A DNA stretch of 58,490 nt from CAWEPK01 sp049521495 (GTDB taxonomy: Bacteria; Desulfobacterota; Syntrophorhabdia; Syntrophorhabdales; WCHB1-27), in assembly GCA_049521495.1 (NCBI GenBank), contig JBEKOT010000003.1:1-58490 (forward strand). The letters run 5' to 3'. The number at the start of each line of letters is the position of its first letter. Within the stretch, counting starts at the first letter, position 1. The notes beneath the pieces are model-generated. The model searched no databases and had not been told where the DNA came from. It saw only the letters and a list, made by a program, of their open reading frames with translations. A program made the translations under genes and the position numbers. Below, one piece after another: positions 33,235 to 41,949 of this stretch.

Positions 33235-33857
33235 TGGCTATCGGTGTTTTCGGGGGGACCTTCGACCCGGTGCATGTGGGTCATTTGAGGATAGCCGAAG
33301 AGGTGCGCGAGGCCTTTTCTCTCGAAAGGATCTATTTTGTCCCCGCCAGCGTCCAGCCGCTGAAAGCTACGGTGGTGGCCGCCGGGGCAGACGAAAGGGT
33401 CCGCATGCTCAAGATGGCCATAGCGGGCAACGGCTTCTTCAGGATCTCCTCGACCGAGATCAGGAGGAGGGGTCTATCCTATTCGATCGATACGGTCAGG
33501 CACTTCAGCCGCAGGTTCGGGCAGATCTTTTTTCTAGTGGGGACGGACGCCTTTCTCGACATCGGGCTGTGGAAAGACTGGTCGGACCTTTTTTCGTCAG
33601 CGGATTTTGTGGTGATGGTGAGGCCCGGCAACGAGTTTTCGGGCTTCCCCCGAGGCCTGGCAAGGCAGATTCGCAAGATCGATGAGGCGACCTTCGAGCA
33701 CGGGTCTGGAAGGCGGATTTATTTTCGCCGCATCACGCAGCTCGATATCTCTTCTACCCGTATAAGAGAGCTGGCAAGTGCGGGAAAATCGATAAAGTAT
33801 TTGGTCCCCGGGGCCGTTGAGCGGTATATTATGAGCAGGGGATTATACAGGAGCTAG
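33234..33857 (+). CDS. nadD: Nicotinate-nucleotide adenylyltransferase
   Basis: 207 residues. The ATG at 33234 overlaps the proA stop by one base; upstream frame extension reads through proA and is not real. Motifs: GVFGGTFDPVHVGHL with the HxGH site, LVGTDAFLDI and the C-terminal ISSTRIREL. It makes deamido-NAD in NAD synthesis. Confidence 0.97.
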   Translation: MAIGVFGGTFDPVHVGHLRIAEEVREAFSLERIYFVPASVQPLKATVVAAGADERVRMLKMAIAGNGFFRISSTEIRRRGLSYSIDTVRHFSRRFGQIFFLVGTDAFLDIGLWKDWSDLFSSADFVVMVRPGNEFSGFPRGLARQIRKIDEATFEHGSGRRIYFRRITQLDISSTRIRELASAGKSIKYLVPGAVERYIMSRGLYRS

Positions 33858-34198
33858 TGGAAGCGCGTGACAAGGCCGGCGAGACCGGTCGGCTGGCAGT
33901 TGAAAAGAAGGCAAGGGATGTGGTGGTGCTCGACCTCTGCGGCATGACCGACATCGCCGACTTTTTCGTTCTGGCCAGCGGCGCGAGCGAGCGCCACGTG
34001 AGAACGATAGCGGGCGCTGTGGAGCACGACATGAAGGAAAAGGGCATGGCGCCATCCTCCATGGAAGGCTATGAAGAGGGGCGGTGGGTCATAATAGACT
34101 ACGGAGATGTGATTGTCCACGTATTCCTCGAAGCCTTGAGGGAGCTGTACGATCTGGAGAGCCTCTGGATCGAGGCAAAGAGATACGGGATAGAATAG
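33857..34198 (+). CDS. rsfS: Ribosomal silencing factor RsfS
   Basis: 113 residues from a GTG overlapping the nadD stop. Motifs: DVVVLDLCGMTDIADFFVLASG, EEGRWVIIDYGDVIVHVF and ELYDLESLW. It binds L14 to block subunit joining in starvation. It closes the rplU-to-rsfS block typical of this group. Confidence 0.96.
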   Translation: MEARDKAGETGRLAVEKKARDVVVLDLCGMTDIADFFVLASGASERHVRTIAGAVEHDMKEKGMAPSSMEGYEEGRWVIIDYGDVIVHVFLEALRELYDLESLWIEAKRYGIE

Positions 34199-34304
34199 GG
34201 GACGGATTTGAGGCACATGGGCGAAGCCGGGATACGGAAAACGCCGATAGAAAGAAAAAACTGGGATAGACCGGAAGCAGAATTTAATGCGTAGGGGTGG
34301 TCCG

Positions 34305-34664
34305 ATGAACAAGGAAAAGCTCGAATACTTCAGGAGAAAATTGTTGAAGCAGCGGGAGGCGATCCTGAATAAAGCGAAGAAGTTGAAGGAGTATTCCTAT
34401 ACGCTCGGCACCGACGGCATCCAGGACATGGCCGATGCGGCAAGCAACGCTTACAACGCCGACATACTCATGAGTCTGAGCGACAATGAGAGGAATATGG
34501 TAAAAGAGATCGATTCGGCTCTGGATAAGATCGCGAACAATACCTACGGGATATGCGAGGAGTGCGACGAACCGATAAACGAGAAGCGGCTCGAGGCAAA
34601 TCCCGTGGCCCGCTACTGTATTACGTGCAAGAGGATGATCGAAGAAAAGGGGATCAGCCCATGA
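34305..34664 (+). CDS. DksA/TraR-type zinc-finger protein
   Basis: 119 residues from the ATG at 34305 (GGGGTGG upstream); an ATG at 34287 adds six residues. A helical N-terminus (EKLEYFRRKLLKQREAI) is followed by DMADAASNAY and a C4 zinc finger, CEECDEPINEKRLEANP then CITC. Relatives bind the RNA polymerase secondary channel with or without ppGpp. The acidic pair DxxDxA at the coiled-coil tip is present (D in QDMADAAS), so regulator activity is plausible. Confidence 0.88.
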   Translation: MNKEKLEYFRRKLLKQREAILNKAKKLKEYSYTLGTDGIQDMADAASNAYNADILMSLSDNERNMVKEIDSALDKIANNTYGICEECDEPINEKRLEANPVARYCITCKRMIEEKGISP

Positions 34665-36016
34665 AATACAAGATCTCTCTGCTTTTCTTTCTCCTGTTTT
34701 TTATCTCTTACGTCGTCCTCTCCTTCCTAAACCCGGAGAAGGTGAGACTCGATGTCGGCTTCGGGAAGTCGCTCGATACGACGGTGACGAACTACATCGC
34801 CGCCTCTTTCGTGCTCGGTGTGATCGTCTCCATCTTTGCGAGCTTCTTCGGCGACGCGAGAAGGGGTATTATGAAATGGCGCAGGGAAAGAAAAGAAAGG
34901 GAAAGGAATGAGGCCAAGGAGCTACTCGAGAAAGCCAAGCTTCTCGAGATGAAAGGGGAGCCGGAGAAGGCGGCCGAGTGCTTCAACCGCGTGCTGCAGT
35001 CTGCCCCCGATCTCGAAGAGGCCTACCTTGCCTTTTCCGACATGTACTCCGCAAGGGGAGAGCACGCCAGGGCCGGCGAAATCCTCGACCGAGGCGAGAC
35101 CCGGCTTGGGAAGAGCGAGCAGATACTGCTGAAAAAGGCGCAGGTCCACCGGGCGCAAGAGGACCTGGACGGGGTGGAGCACGACCTGAAGGAGGCATTA
35201 AAGATAAAGGAATCGAACCTGGAAGCGATGGCGGCCTTGCGGGACCTCTATGTCTGCCGGAAGGCATGGACCGAGGCGCTGGATGTGGAAGAGAAGGTGA
35301 GGAAGCAGATAAAAACCGACGACGAGGACCGCCGGCTCGCCGGCTTGCGCTACGAGAGCGCCAAGGAGCGCTTTGAAAAAGACGACCCCCGGCTCTATGA
35401 GCAGATCCTCAAGGACTTAAGGGAGATAATCGGCGACCATAAGCGTTTCATCCCTGCCTACATACTGTCCGCCGAGGTCTACAAGAAGATGGACAAGTTG
35501 AACGACGCGGGCAGGGTTTACGGCCGGGGCTTTGCCAAGACGGGCCACGTCATTTTCTTGAGGCAGCTGGAAGACCTCTACCTCGACAAGAGGGAGCCGG
35601 GCGTCATTCTGAAGATATACCGCAGGCTCCTCGAGGTAGCGCCGAAGAACCAGCTCCTCATGTTCCTTTACGCGCGGCTCTGTCTGAAGCTGGAGATGAT
35701 CGACGAAGCCATCGACATCCTCACGACTCTCCTTGCCGACGAGAAGGAATTCAGGGGGCTCCACCGCGCCATGGCGGAGGCCTATATCCACAGGGGCAAG
35801 TTCGAGGAGGCGGTCAAGGAGTTCAGCCGGGCCTTTCCCATGAGCCAGGTTTACATACCATTCCAATGTGTCAAGTGCAACACCGTAAAGGCGGAATGGG
35901 CCGATTTTTGCGATACCTGCTACAGCTGGAGCACAATAAACATCAAGCAGGACGGCCTTTTCGAGAAGGAGGCTGAAGACCTGCGGGTCCTCTACGAGGA
36001 GAACTGGGAGATTTAA
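34661..36016 (+). CDS. LapA-LapB fusion: membrane-anchored TPR protein with rubredoxin-like end
   Basis: 451 residues. The ATG at 34661 overlaps the upstream stop as ATGA. Residues 1-75 are a LapA-like part with two membrane segments (LLFFLLFFISYVVLSFL, AASFVLGVIVSIFASFFG). TPR repeats run from about 80 to 400, and the end carries CVKC and CDTC, a rubredoxin-type zinc knuckle as in LapB. In Enterobacteria LapA and LapB are separate and control LpxC turnover and lipopolysaccharide assembly. Here both parts are in one chain. The role in lipid A control is by homology only. Confidence 0.8.
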   Translation: MKYKISLLFFLLFFISYVVLSFLNPEKVRLDVGFGKSLDTTVTNYIAASFVLGVIVSIFASFFGDARRGIMKWRRERKERERNEAKELLEKAKLLEMKGEPEKAAECFNRVLQSAPDLEEAYLAFSDMYSARGEHARAGEILDRGETRLGKSEQILLKKAQVHRAQEDLDGVEHDLKEALKIKESNLEAMAALRDLYVCRKAWTEALDVEEKVRKQIKTDDEDRRLAGLRYESAKERFEKDDPRLYEQILKDLREIIGDHKRFIPAYILSAEVYKKMDKLNDAGRVYGRGFAKTGHVIFLRQLEDLYLDKREPGVILKIYRRLLEVAPKNQLLMFLYARLCLKLEMIDEAIDILTTLLADEKEFRGLHRAMAEAYIHRGKFEEAVKEFSRAFPMSQVYIPFQCVKCNTVKAEWADFCDTCYSWSTINIKQDGLFEKEAEDLRVLYEENWEI

Positions 36017-37209
36017 TGACGGCAGGCGTCCTAGCGAACGACAACAAGATCGTTTTCCTCGTTCTGGACGGGCTCGGTGATGTCCCGCACCCCGGTCATT
36101 CCTTCCTTACGCCCCTCGAGGCGGCTATCAAGCCCAATATTGACCGCCTTGCGGTGGAGAGTGGCGTCCTCGGCCGCACAATCCCGGTGGGCATCGGCAT
36201 CACGCCCGGGAGCGGTCCAGGCCACCTGAGTCTTTTCGGCTATGACCCCCTCCGGTATGAGATAGGCAGAGGCATCCTGGAGGTGCTTGGACTGGACATG
36301 GACATGGCGGCCGGCGATATCGCAGCGCGGGGGAACTTCGCCACGGTGCAGGACGGCATAGTAGTCGACCGGAGGGCAGGCAGGATCGAGACTTCCCGGA
36401 CGCGGCGCCTCTGCGAGGAGATGTCCCGGTCGATCCCGGAAATCGATGGCGTAAAGGTTGTCATAAAGGCCGGCGTCTCCCACAGGTTCGGCATCATTTT
36501 CAAAGGAGAAGGCCTCTCCGACGAGCTTGAGGACGCCGATCCCCATAAGGAGCATATGCCTTTTGTATGGGCAGCGCCGAAGTCGCCGACGGCCGAACGG
36601 ACGGCCCGGATCATTAACGCCTATATGGAAAGGGTAATGGATCTGCTTAAGGCGGAAGGCGCGGCAAACGGCGTCCTCCTGCGGGGTTTCTCGCAAAGTC
36701 CCGACATACCTCCCTTTCCTGAGAAATACCGGATGGATTCCCTTGCGGTCGCCACTTACCCCATGTACCGGGGGCTAGCAAAGGTCCTGGGCATGAAGGT
36801 AGAGAAAGAGCCGGCGGACTATGGCGAGATGATCTCCATTTTGCGAGAGCATTACGACAGGTACCAGTTCTTTTTCATGCACATCAAGGAGACGGACGTT
36901 GCCGGAGAAGACGGTAATTTCGAAGAGAAGACGAGGGCCATAGAGATCGTAGATAGAATAGTGCCCGACATCTGGGCCCTTGCGCCCAGGGTCCTCGTCG
37001 TCACGGGCGACCATTCGACCCCCTGCATGCTGAAGGGCCATAGCTGGCACCCTGTGCCGCTCCTCATAGCAACGAATATGGGCGAGACGGACGCCAAACC
37101 CTTTCACGAAAGGAATTGCCTCAAGGGGAGTCTGGGCACTATTTACGCCAAGGAGCTCATGACCCTTGCCCTCGCCTACGGTTCAAAGCTTGATAAGTAC
37201 GGCGCGTGA
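36016..37209 (+). CDS. apgM: Archaeal-type cofactor-independent phosphoglycerate mutase
   Basis: 397 residues. Alkaline-phosphatase-superfamily motifs: IVFLVLDGLGDVPHP, GSGPGHLSLFGYDP (with the expected catalytic Ser region), MHIKETDVAGEDG, VTGDHSTPC and HSWHPVPLL. It interconverts 3- and 2-phosphoglycerate. The A of its ATG is the last base of the lapAB stop. In several related genomes a gpmI gene follows rsfS; here the unrelated archaeal-type enzyme takes a nearby place. Confidence 0.93.
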   Translation: MTAGVLANDNKIVFLVLDGLGDVPHPGHSFLTPLEAAIKPNIDRLAVESGVLGRTIPVGIGITPGSGPGHLSLFGYDPLRYEIGRGILEVLGLDMDMAAGDIAARGNFATVQDGIVVDRRAGRIETSRTRRLCEEMSRSIPEIDGVKVVIKAGVSHRFGIIFKGEGLSDELEDADPHKEHMPFVWAAPKSPTAERTARIINAYMERVMDLLKAEGAANGVLLRGFSQSPDIPPFPEKYRMDSLAVATYPMYRGLAKVLGMKVEKEPADYGEMISILREHYDRYQFFFMHIKETDVAGEDGNFEEKTRAIEIVDRIVPDIWALAPRVLVVTGDHSTPCMLKGHSWHPVPLLIATNMGETDAKPFHERNCLKGSLGTIYAKELMTLALAYGSKLDKYGA

Positions 37210-37891
37210 AATCCTGAAGCCGGTCCTGGAGCTCGTCTACCCGACCTACTGCGGTGGTTGCGGCAAGCAGGGAGACGTGCTCTGCCGGTCGTGCCGGCAG
37301 TCGCTTATCCCTCTTGACGGGCCCCTGGTCTGTCCCGTCTGCGGCATGCGGACGGGCAGTGAGGCACTGTGCGGCGGCTGTATCTCTCATCCGATTTTCT
37401 TCGAAAGGGGCTTCTACGGGTTTTCTTTCGAGGGCGCCCTGAGGGAGGCGGTCCATGCCTTCAAATTCAAGGGCAGAATCGACGTGGGGAGGGCGCTGGC
37501 GCGGGAGGCCTTGCCCAGGGCCGCGGCCTGCCTCGCGAACTGCGTGGACGCTATCGTGCCGGTCCCCGTCACGGAGAGGAGACTTAAGGCAAGGGGTTTC
37601 AACCAGTCCTTCATTATTGCCGAGGAGCTCTCGGCTGCGCTGGCAGCGCCCGTCGACTGCGCGACCCTCGCAAAAGTGAGGGAGACGGAAGACCAGTACA
37701 CGCTTTCAAAAAAAGAGAGAAAGAAGAACATCAGGGGCGCCTTTTCCGCTCGTCGCCGCGTCACCGGCATGCGCCTTCTGGTCGTGGACGATTTGTACAC
37801 GACGGGCAATACCGCCCGGGAGGCCGCAAGGACCCTCGTAAGGGCGGGGGCGGGAAGGGTCTATTTCTTTGCCCTCGGGAGAACACCTTGA
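37166..37891 (+). CDS. ComF-family phosphoribosyltransferase-like protein
   Basis: 241 residues from a TTG at 37166 (AAGGAG about 10 bases upstream), overlapping apgM by 44 bases; a TTG at 37190 is an alternative start. N-terminal zinc cysteines (CGGCGKQGDVLCRSC, CPVCG, CGGC) precede a PRTase domain with AFKFKGRIDVGRALA, VPVPVTERRLKARGFNQS and the PRPP loop LLVVDDLYTTGNTA. The family supports DNA uptake in competent species and is also found where competence is unknown. Confidence 0.9.
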   Translation: MPSPTVQSLISTAREILKPVLELVYPTYCGGCGKQGDVLCRSCRQSLIPLDGPLVCPVCGMRTGSEALCGGCISHPIFFERGFYGFSFEGALREAVHAFKFKGRIDVGRALAREALPRAAACLANCVDAIVPVPVTERRLKARGFNQSFIIAEELSAALAAPVDCATLAKVRETEDQYTLSKKERKKNIRGAFSARRRVTGMRLLVVDDLYTTGNTAREAARTLVRAGAGRVYFFALGRTP

Positions 37892-40800
37892 TGAAAAAGG
37901 TTTTCCTTATACCGCTCCTGGTGCTCGTCGTCCTGGCGGGGCTTTTCGTAGCCGCCTGGATGAGCCTGCCTAAGCTCGCGTTCCACATGCTGGGCAAGGC
38001 AGTAGGAGGGGCCGTAGAGGCGTCAAGATCGAGCTTTGCCTTCCGGGGCGGCCTCCTCGTGCTGAGACTTGACGGGATAAGGATAAAGGGCAACGTCCGA
38101 GGGACCGTCGGGACTTGCGAGCTCCAGGTGCAGCCGTCGAAGGGCATATACGTCAAGTACTTCACAATCTCCGACTTCGATATCAAGGTGGGCAATGAAA
38201 GGGGCCGGATCGGCCTTTATCCCGTGCCTGTGGAGCTGGCGAGGATCACGAACGGGCGCGTCGATTACGGCGGCCGCAAGTACGTGCTCCGCGAAATGAC
38301 GGTGGCCAACTTCAATACAGGCCGTCCCCTCGAATTCACCATTGACGGAGGGATCGAGGGACTGGGCAATCTCAAAACGAAGGGCGGGGGCGTTTTCTTC
38401 CCGGAAAAGAGGTCGGATATAAGGGGTGAGTATCGCCTCTCCGGGGTGCACATGGACCGCGTATTCAAAGACTACGAGGGCCTGGCCGACTCCCGGGGCA
38501 CTTATACCTATAAAGACGGTAGGCTCGTCATGGACGGCGATGTGACGGCGCCGTACTTTTCGCTCATGGAAACGTTCTTGAGGAAGCGGATCGTTTCGAC
38601 CGACAACGACTGCCGTATCCACCTGACAACGGTCGGAGGCGTCTCGGACGTGACGCTTTCGGGACTTGCCTTCAAGGGTACGCCGTTGTTTCTGAAATTC
38701 AGCGCCGACAGCAGGACCCTCCACAGCCTCGAGCTGAAAACCGACCTGATGTCCATAGCAGACGTGATGGAATACATAAACCCCGCCCTCATGTCCGAGG
38801 GGGATTGGGGCCCCCTATCCTTCGTGAAGGGAGGCCTGATGCGCATAGACCGTTTAGTCTTCCAGCGAGGCGAGCCTTTTACTGCGCAGATCGACGTGCG
38901 CGACGTCGAGGTGGGCAACGGGCGCGTGAACCTCACTGACGTGGCCGGTTCCCTGAGGTTGTCCGGCACAGCCCTAGTCCTCGACGACTTCGAAGGGCGC
39001 CTAGGAGCTGGCCGGATATCGCAGGTCTCCGGGCTCCTGCCCCTCAGGCTGGACAGGGATGTGAGGGTAAAGGGCCGCTTCTCCCTATCTCTGCCTGATG
39101 TCCTCCGGCTTGCCGGCGCGGGGACAGGAAGTATCAGGGTCCTTTCCGGCCTCACCGAAGGGGGCATGGAAATTCAAGGCAGGAAAGACCGGGGCTTCAG
39201 CATGGAAGGAAGGGGAACCGTGCGGGACGGCCGGTTTCTCTTCCGCAAAATGGAACTGGGAGCATCGGGGAACTATACCTTCAGGAACGGCAAAGTGACG
39301 CTGGCCCCGTTAGTGATAGGAAGGGGACAGACGAGCCTCGTCCTTTCGGGTGAGGCCCGAAAGGACGAGGCGGACGTTCATGTGAAAGGCGTGGTCGGCG
39401 GAGCGCAGATAAAAGAACTCCTTGGCTGCCCGTGCCCTATGGAAGGCCCCGTTGCGGTGGAGGCCTCCCTTGGCCTCGAAGGCAGCGCGTTTCGGGCGAC
39501 AGGCCGTCTTGCCATGACGGACCTGTCCTTCCAGATACCCCGCGTCCTGAAGAAAGAGGGCGGCATAGAGAGCTGGGCCGCCTTGTCGCTCCATGGGCGA
39601 AAGGGCGGCGACGTCGTAGTCGATAGCCTTTCCTATACGCTCGGTCCCCTTCACGCCTTCTTGAGCGGCAGGATTGGGAAAAATAGGATATCGGCCATGC
39701 GCGTGGCGCTGGACGTACCCGATGTCGGGGGCCTGTCCAGGCTCTTTTTTTTTGAGAATGGCAAGGACGGGGGAGACCTGAGAGCAGAGCTAACGCTCGA
39801 CGACCTGCCCTTTCCAGTGACGAGGCTCCCCAGAACGACGGGGTATATCTGCTTCACGAGAGGCGTCTTACACCCCCCCGAGCTCGTGAATCCTCTCACC
39901 GGTATCAATCTCTTCTGCAAGTTCGAGGGCGACAGGTTTACCATAGACCTCTCCGGACTGCGGTCCGGAGAAAGCGTCCTTTCCCGCGGTCATCTCGCGG
40001 TGACGGGCGTCACGCGGCCTTCTTTCACCCTCGATATAGACATGGACAGGTTCGACCCGGCCGATTTTGCCATGAGAAAGGAAAGGCCCTTCAGATTACC
40101 CGTCATCGCGGAAGACAGCCTGGCGGCACGGATGACCGGAGATTTCCTCGTCAGGGCAAAGACTCTCCCGTTCAGGGGGATTACAGGAACGGACTTGGTG
40201 CTTCAGGGTGCTTACGAGAACAGGACTATCGCCGTGGCGGCCGGCCGGGTAGGAGCGGCCGAGGGCGATCTCGTCTTCGAAGGTAGTGTGCGCCTTGCAT
40301 CCCTTCCCAGGCTGGAGGTGAGCGGAAGGGCCAAAGACGTGACCGCCCGGGAAGTCCTTGCGCTTTTCGGCGGGAAGCCGGATGTCTTCGAGGGTACCGG
40401 GTCGGTGGTCGGCAATCTGACGTTCACCGGAAGAGACGCCAAAGAGATGGCAAGGAGCGCGAGCGGCCGGATAAGCGTAGAGAGCCGGAACGGCGTTATC
40501 AGAAAGTGGAACGTCATCTCAAAAATCCTGGCAGTGACGAACGTTTACGACCTTTTTGCCGGAAGGGTCGATCTTAGCCGCAACGGTCTGTTCTACAGGA
40601 GGCTCAGCGCCTCCTTCGAGGGGGAGAACGGTGTATTCCGCACCCATGATTTCCTTATATACAGCCCGTCCATGCTCATCACCGGGCAGGGCCTTCTCGA
40701 TGTCGGGAAGAAAGAGATGGACGGCAGGATGACCGTGTCGCCCTTCGTGACTATGGACAGGATCATAGAGGCGCTCCCCCTTGTGCGTAATATCGTCCAC

Positions 40801-40992
40801 GAGAGAGGGAACGGCATTATTTTCTTCGTATACGACATAAAGGGCCCCGCCCGCGACCCTGAAATAAAATCGCGATATATCCGCAGCGTGGGGGCGAGGC
40901 TCGTCTATATGCTGCGCAATGCGCTCAATCTGCCCAAAGGGGCCTGGGACGAGCTTAGCAAGGAACTGGAAAAGAAGGAGCCGCAGAGATGA
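37891..40992 (+). CDS. AsmA-like envelope protein
   Basis: 1033 residues; the ATG at 37891 overlaps the comF stop. One N-terminal membrane anchor (FLIPLLVLVVLAGLFVAAW) is followed by about 900 residues of repeating amphipathic beta strands and a C-terminal AsmA-like domain (SASGRISVESRNGVIRKW, FLIYSPSMLITGQGLLDVG, YDIKGPARDPEIKSRYIRS). AsmA-family proteins such as YhdP and TamB bridge inner and outer membranes and carry phospholipids. That role is inferred from architecture. Confidence 0.85.
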   Translation: MKKVFLIPLLVLVVLAGLFVAAWMSLPKLAFHMLGKAVGGAVEASRSSFAFRGGLLVLRLDGIRIKGNVRGTVGTCELQVQPSKGIYVKYFTISDFDIKVGNERGRIGLYPVPVELARITNGRVDYGGRKYVLREMTVANFNTGRPLEFTIDGGIEGLGNLKTKGGGVFFPEKRSDIRGEYRLSGVHMDRVFKDYEGLADSRGTYTYKDGRLVMDGDVTAPYFSLMETFLRKRIVSTDNDCRIHLTTVGGVSDVTLSGLAFKGTPLFLKFSADSRTLHSLELKTDLMSIADVMEYINPALMSEGDWGPLSFVKGGLMRIDRLVFQRGEPFTAQIDVRDVEVGNGRVNLTDVAGSLRLSGTALVLDDFEGRLGAGRISQVSGLLPLRLDRDVRVKGRFSLSLPDVLRLAGAGTGSIRVLSGLTEGGMEIQGRKDRGFSMEGRGTVRDGRFLFRKMELGASGNYTFRNGKVTLAPLVIGRGQTSLVLSGEARKDEADVHVKGVVGGAQIKELLGCPCPMEGPVAVEASLGLEGSAFRATGRLAMTDLSFQIPRVLKKEGGIESWAALSLHGRKGGDVVVDSLSYTLGPLHAFLSGRIGKNRISAMRVALDVPDVGGLSRLFFFENGKDGGDLRAELTLDDLPFPVTRLPRTTGYICFTRGVLHPPELVNPLTGINLFCKFEGDRFTIDLSGLRSGESVLSRGHLAVTGVTRPSFTLDIDMDRFDPADFAMRKERPFRLPVIAEDSLAARMTGDFLVRAKTLPFRGITGTDLVLQGAYENRTIAVAAGRVGAAEGDLVFEGSVRLASLPRLEVSGRAKDVTAREVLALFGGKPDVFEGTGSVVGNLTFTGRDAKEMARSASGRISVESRNGVIRKWNVISKILAVTNVYDLFAGRVDLSRNGLFYRRLSASFEGENGVFRTHDFLIYSPSMLITGQGLLDVGKKEMDGRMTVSPFVTMDRIIEALPLVRNIVHERGNGIIFFVYDIKGPARDPEIKSRYIRSVGARLVYMLRNALNLPKGAWDELSKELEKKEPQR

Positions 40993-41858
40993 GAATAGGG
41001 ATTATCGGCGCCGGGAAGGTCGGATGCGCCCTGGGCTACACACTCAAGAAAAAGGGGTTCGAGGTGGCCGCAGTCGCCGACGTCCGGCCGTCGTCGCTCG
41101 ATGCGGCACGGGCTTACATAGGCGAGGACTGTTTTTACACGGGGAACAACTTGGACGTCGCGGAGATGGCGGAAGTGGTCGCGGTGACCACCCAGGACAA
41201 GGAGATCCGAAACGTGGCCGCGCAAATATCGAGTAAGGCAGGGCGGCTTGACGGCAAGCTGTTCTTCCACACGAGCGGGGCCCATGACGCACGCGAGCTG
41301 TCTCCCTTGGAGAAGAACGGCGCCCTCCTCGGCTCGCTCCACCCCCTTCAGACGTTCCCCGACATCGACGCGGGGATAGCGGCCCTTCCCGAAACCTATA
41401 TCTTCATAGAGGGCGACGAGAAGGCCCTTCCCCTGCTTAAGCTCCTGGGGTCGAACCTGGGCGCAAAGGTCGAGCCCATCGAAAGCAAGAACAAGGTGCT
41501 CTATCACCTGTGCGCCGTCTTCGTCTGCAACCTGCTATCCGCCCTGTTCTTTGCCGCGCAGGGGATCGTGAAGCGCATCGGCATCGACCTTCCGCCCTTC
41601 TATCCTATCATCAGGGCTACACTGGCCAATATAGAGGCAAAAGGCCCGCTCCTATCCCTTACGGGGCCTGTGGTACGGGGCGATTCAGGCACAATATCGT
41701 CCCATATCAAGGCGCTGGAAGGCATGGGACTGACGGATAGGGTATACAGGGTTCTTTCCCTCGTGGCCCTGGATATGGCCCGCGAGCGCAAGACGCTGAC
41801 CAAGGAGGAAATAGAAGCCCTCGGCACGTTGCTTGAAGGCGGCCGCCTTCCCTCCTGA
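40989..41858 (+). CDS. Rossmann-like oxidoreductase with DUF2520 domain
   Basis: 289 residues, ATG overlapping the upstream stop. An N-terminal NAD(P)-binding fold (IGIIGAGKVGCALGYTLKKKG) is followed by a DUF2520 helical domain (HTSGAHDARELSPLEKNGALLG, SLHPLQTFPD, KNKVLYHLCAVFVCNLLSAL). It resembles pyrroline-5-carboxylate and 6-phosphogluconate-type dehydrogenases; the substrate is unknown. It closes the co-directional run that starts at rplU. Confidence 0.88.
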   Translation: MRIGIIGAGKVGCALGYTLKKKGFEVAAVADVRPSSLDAARAYIGEDCFYTGNNLDVAEMAEVVAVTTQDKEIRNVAAQISSKAGRLDGKLFFHTSGAHDARELSPLEKNGALLGSLHPLQTFPDIDAGIAALPETYIFIEGDEKALPLLKLLGSNLGAKVEPIESKNKVLYHLCAVFVCNLLSALFFAAQGIVKRIGIDLPPFYPIIRATLANIEAKGPLLSLTGPVVRGDSGTISSHIKALEGMGLTDRVYRVLSLVALDMARERKTLTKEEIEALGTLLEGGRLPS

Positions 41859-41949
41859 AGACCTCGAAAGGTTGAAATGGCGCGAGATACCTTATTTTTT
41901 ACCTCATTCGGTCGATAACCGTAGAACGGGAAGCGTGAAGGAAAGCCGG

